Part shown: piece by piece, positions 63,138 through 64,000 of the stretch
Layout of the letters: the number at the start of each line of letters is the position of its first letter
How positions within the stretch are numbered: position 1 is the first letter of the stretch
Assembly: GCF_020423045.1 (NCBI RefSeq)
Contig: NZ_CP081943.1
Location: 1,612,001 to 1,676,000 of the forward strand
Source of the DNA: Pseudomonas sp. MM213
Lineage (GTDB): Bacteria > Pseudomonadota > Gammaproteobacteria > Pseudomonadales > Pseudomonadaceae
Length of the DNA stretch: 64,000 nucleotides
Direction of reading: 5' to 3'
Notes under the pieces: generated by a model
Databases searched by the model: none
Told to the model about the DNA's origin: nothing
Seen by the model: only the letters and a program-made list of their open reading frames with translations
Program-made: the position numbers and the translations under genes

Positions 63138-64000
63138 TTACAGCTTCACCGGGTGACTTGCGCCTCCCCTGCGGCGGGTGAATTGCTGCTCAGTCACCAC
63201 GCTGCCCCACTGACTGCCTTGCTGTTCGTGGGTCAGCTCAAAACCTGCGGCTTCATAAAGTCGACGCGCGGCGTCCAGGCCCTTGAACGTTGCCAGCTCG
63301 ATCGCCTCGAAGCCGAACCGGTCGCAGAACTCCACCGCCTCGCGCAGCAACTGGCGCCCCACCCCGCCACCACGGCAACCGTCGTCAAGGATGAACCAGC
63401 GCAGGTGGGCCTGGTTATTGCCCAGATCCTGCCCGTCGATGGCAATCGAGCCGACGATGCGATCATTCACTGTCGCCACCCAGAGGTTGTTGCAGGGCTG
63501 GTCCAGACGCCCCACGAACTCAGCGATGCCACTGGCGACCTTGCTCTCGAAAAACTGCCCGAACCCTGAGTGCCTCGCGTAAAAGGCAGCATGCATTTCA
63601 GTCACACGCCCAACGACACCGGGACGGTAACCGACGCAGATCTCGACCGGGTTGCCCGGCGCTTTTCCTTCGCCGGTACGGTGTGCATTCAGGGCGTGGG
63701 CATACGCCGCCAGCCCTTGGGCGACCGCTTGTTGTTGTGATGGATTCAAGTGTTCCAGCGCCGTTTGGACCTGCGTTCGCCCATAAGCATGGATCGCAGT
63801 CACTGTGCGCCGGCCCTGCTTCGTCAATTGCAGGCGCTTGACGCGACCATCGCTGTCGGCGCTCTCCACCAGCTCGCCGGCCTTGATGAGCTTGGCCACC
63901 ATGCGGCTGACACTGGACTTGTCCAGATCGAGCAATTGCACGAGTTGAGCGGCGGTCAGCGCCAGGTGTGCCTCGATCTCCAGCAGCGCGTGTACGGCAG
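63138..64000 (-). CDS. MarR-GNAT fusion protein, partial (5' end outside window)
   Basis: Open to the edge at 64000. The visible part has a MarR winged-helix segment (LTAAQLVQLLDLDKSSVSRMVAKLIKAGELVESADSDGRVKRLQLTKQGRRTVTAI) and a C-terminal GNAT acetyltransferase domain (HLRWFILDDGCRGGGVGRQLLREAVEFCDRFGFEAIELATFKGLDAARRLYEAAGFEL). Such fusions combine DNA binding with acetyl transfer; function unknown. The GNAT signature GCRGGGVGRQLL (acetyl-CoA loop) is complete. The true start lies beyond the window. Confidence 0.85.
   Translation of the reverse strand, partial: AVHALLEIEAHLALTAAQLVQLLDLDKSSVSRMVAKLIKAGELVESADSDGRVKRLQLTKQGRRTVTAIHAYGRTQVQTALEHLNPSQQQAVAQGLAAYAHALNAHRTGEGKAPGNPVEICVGYRPGVVGRVTEMHAAFYARHSGFGQFFESKVASGIAEFVGRLDQPCNNLWVATVNDRIVGSIAIDGQDLGNNQAHLRWFILDDGCRGGGVGRQLLREAVEFCDRFGFEAIELATFKGLDAARRLYEAAGFELTHEQQGSQWGSVVTEQQFTRRRGGASHPVKL

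Overview
The window reads as a chromosomal segment of a Pseudomonas, most likely of the P. fluorescens group. The reasons are the REP/BIME-type repeats (GTAGGAGCCGGCTTGCTGGCGA and relatives), the high GC content, the close match of several products to Pseudomonas families as I remember them (MexEF-OprN, AguAB, NapEDABC, GbcAB-like, Cif-like hydrolase), and the dense set of LysR, TetR, GntR, AraC, MocR and Rrf2 regulators. There are no rRNA or tRNA genes, no insertion sequence and no CRISPR array. This is accessory catabolic and stress-response chromosome rather than a plasmid or prophage.

Layout. (1) 0-6 kb: FCD-type GntR regulator, LysR regulator, then a two-gene Rieske oxygenase/reductase pair resembling the glycine betaine demethylase GbcA/GbcB, and a secreted Cif-like epoxide hydrolase. 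(2) 6-11.5 kb: three small lipoproteins, a small membrane protein, a GFA-type zinc protein, a VOC protein, a HEAT-repeat protein, a membrane-anchored winged-helix protein and a possible 52-residue protein. (3) 11.5-18.5 kb: Rrf2 regulator divergent from a thioredoxin-reductase-like flavoprotein, an AraC regulator, an AurF-type diiron protein, a MAPEG protein, a VOC protein, and an MFS exporter divergent from its TetR regulator. (4) 18.5-27.8 kb: a ParD-like/methionine aminopeptidase pair, a complete polar amino acid ABC transporter, an APC permease, and a divergent MocR regulator with a DadA-like amine/D-amino acid dehydrogenase and RidA. Together these look like one amino-compound uptake and oxidation unit. 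(5) 27.9-36 kb: alpha/beta hydrolase, pentaheme cytochrome c, patatin lipoprotein, small lipoprotein, arsC-arsH, an EGKCG-repeat/EF-hand exported protein and a Mut7-C protein. (6) 36.2-40.3 kb: napEDABC periplasmic nitrate reductase. (7) 40.3-47.4 kb: mexEF with an oprN gene broken by an in-frame TAA, a LysR gene cut down to its DNA-binding domain, and a TetR regulator. (8) 47.4-52.9 kb: YdiJ-like flavoprotein, LysR, then a 139-bp tandem REP array that ends exactly in the 3' end of a shortened phosphodiesterase gene. (9) 52.9-58 kb: an agmatine operon (aguA, aguB, PotF-like binding protein, Tat-exported AguA paralogue) with a divergent LysR. (10) 58-64 kb: LysR, a secreted cupin/carboxymuconolactone-decarboxylase-like protein, two exported alpha/beta hydrolases, RidA, and a MarR-GNAT fusion that runs off the window.

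The most unusual items are the orphan EGKCG/EF-hand protein, the REP array with its truncated neighbour, the broken oprN beside intact mexEF, the Tat-exported agmatine deiminase in the agu operon, and several clear operator dyads in divergent promoters. I found no system I can confidently call entirely new. All family assignments come from reading the protein sequences and memory of the families; no database search was run.
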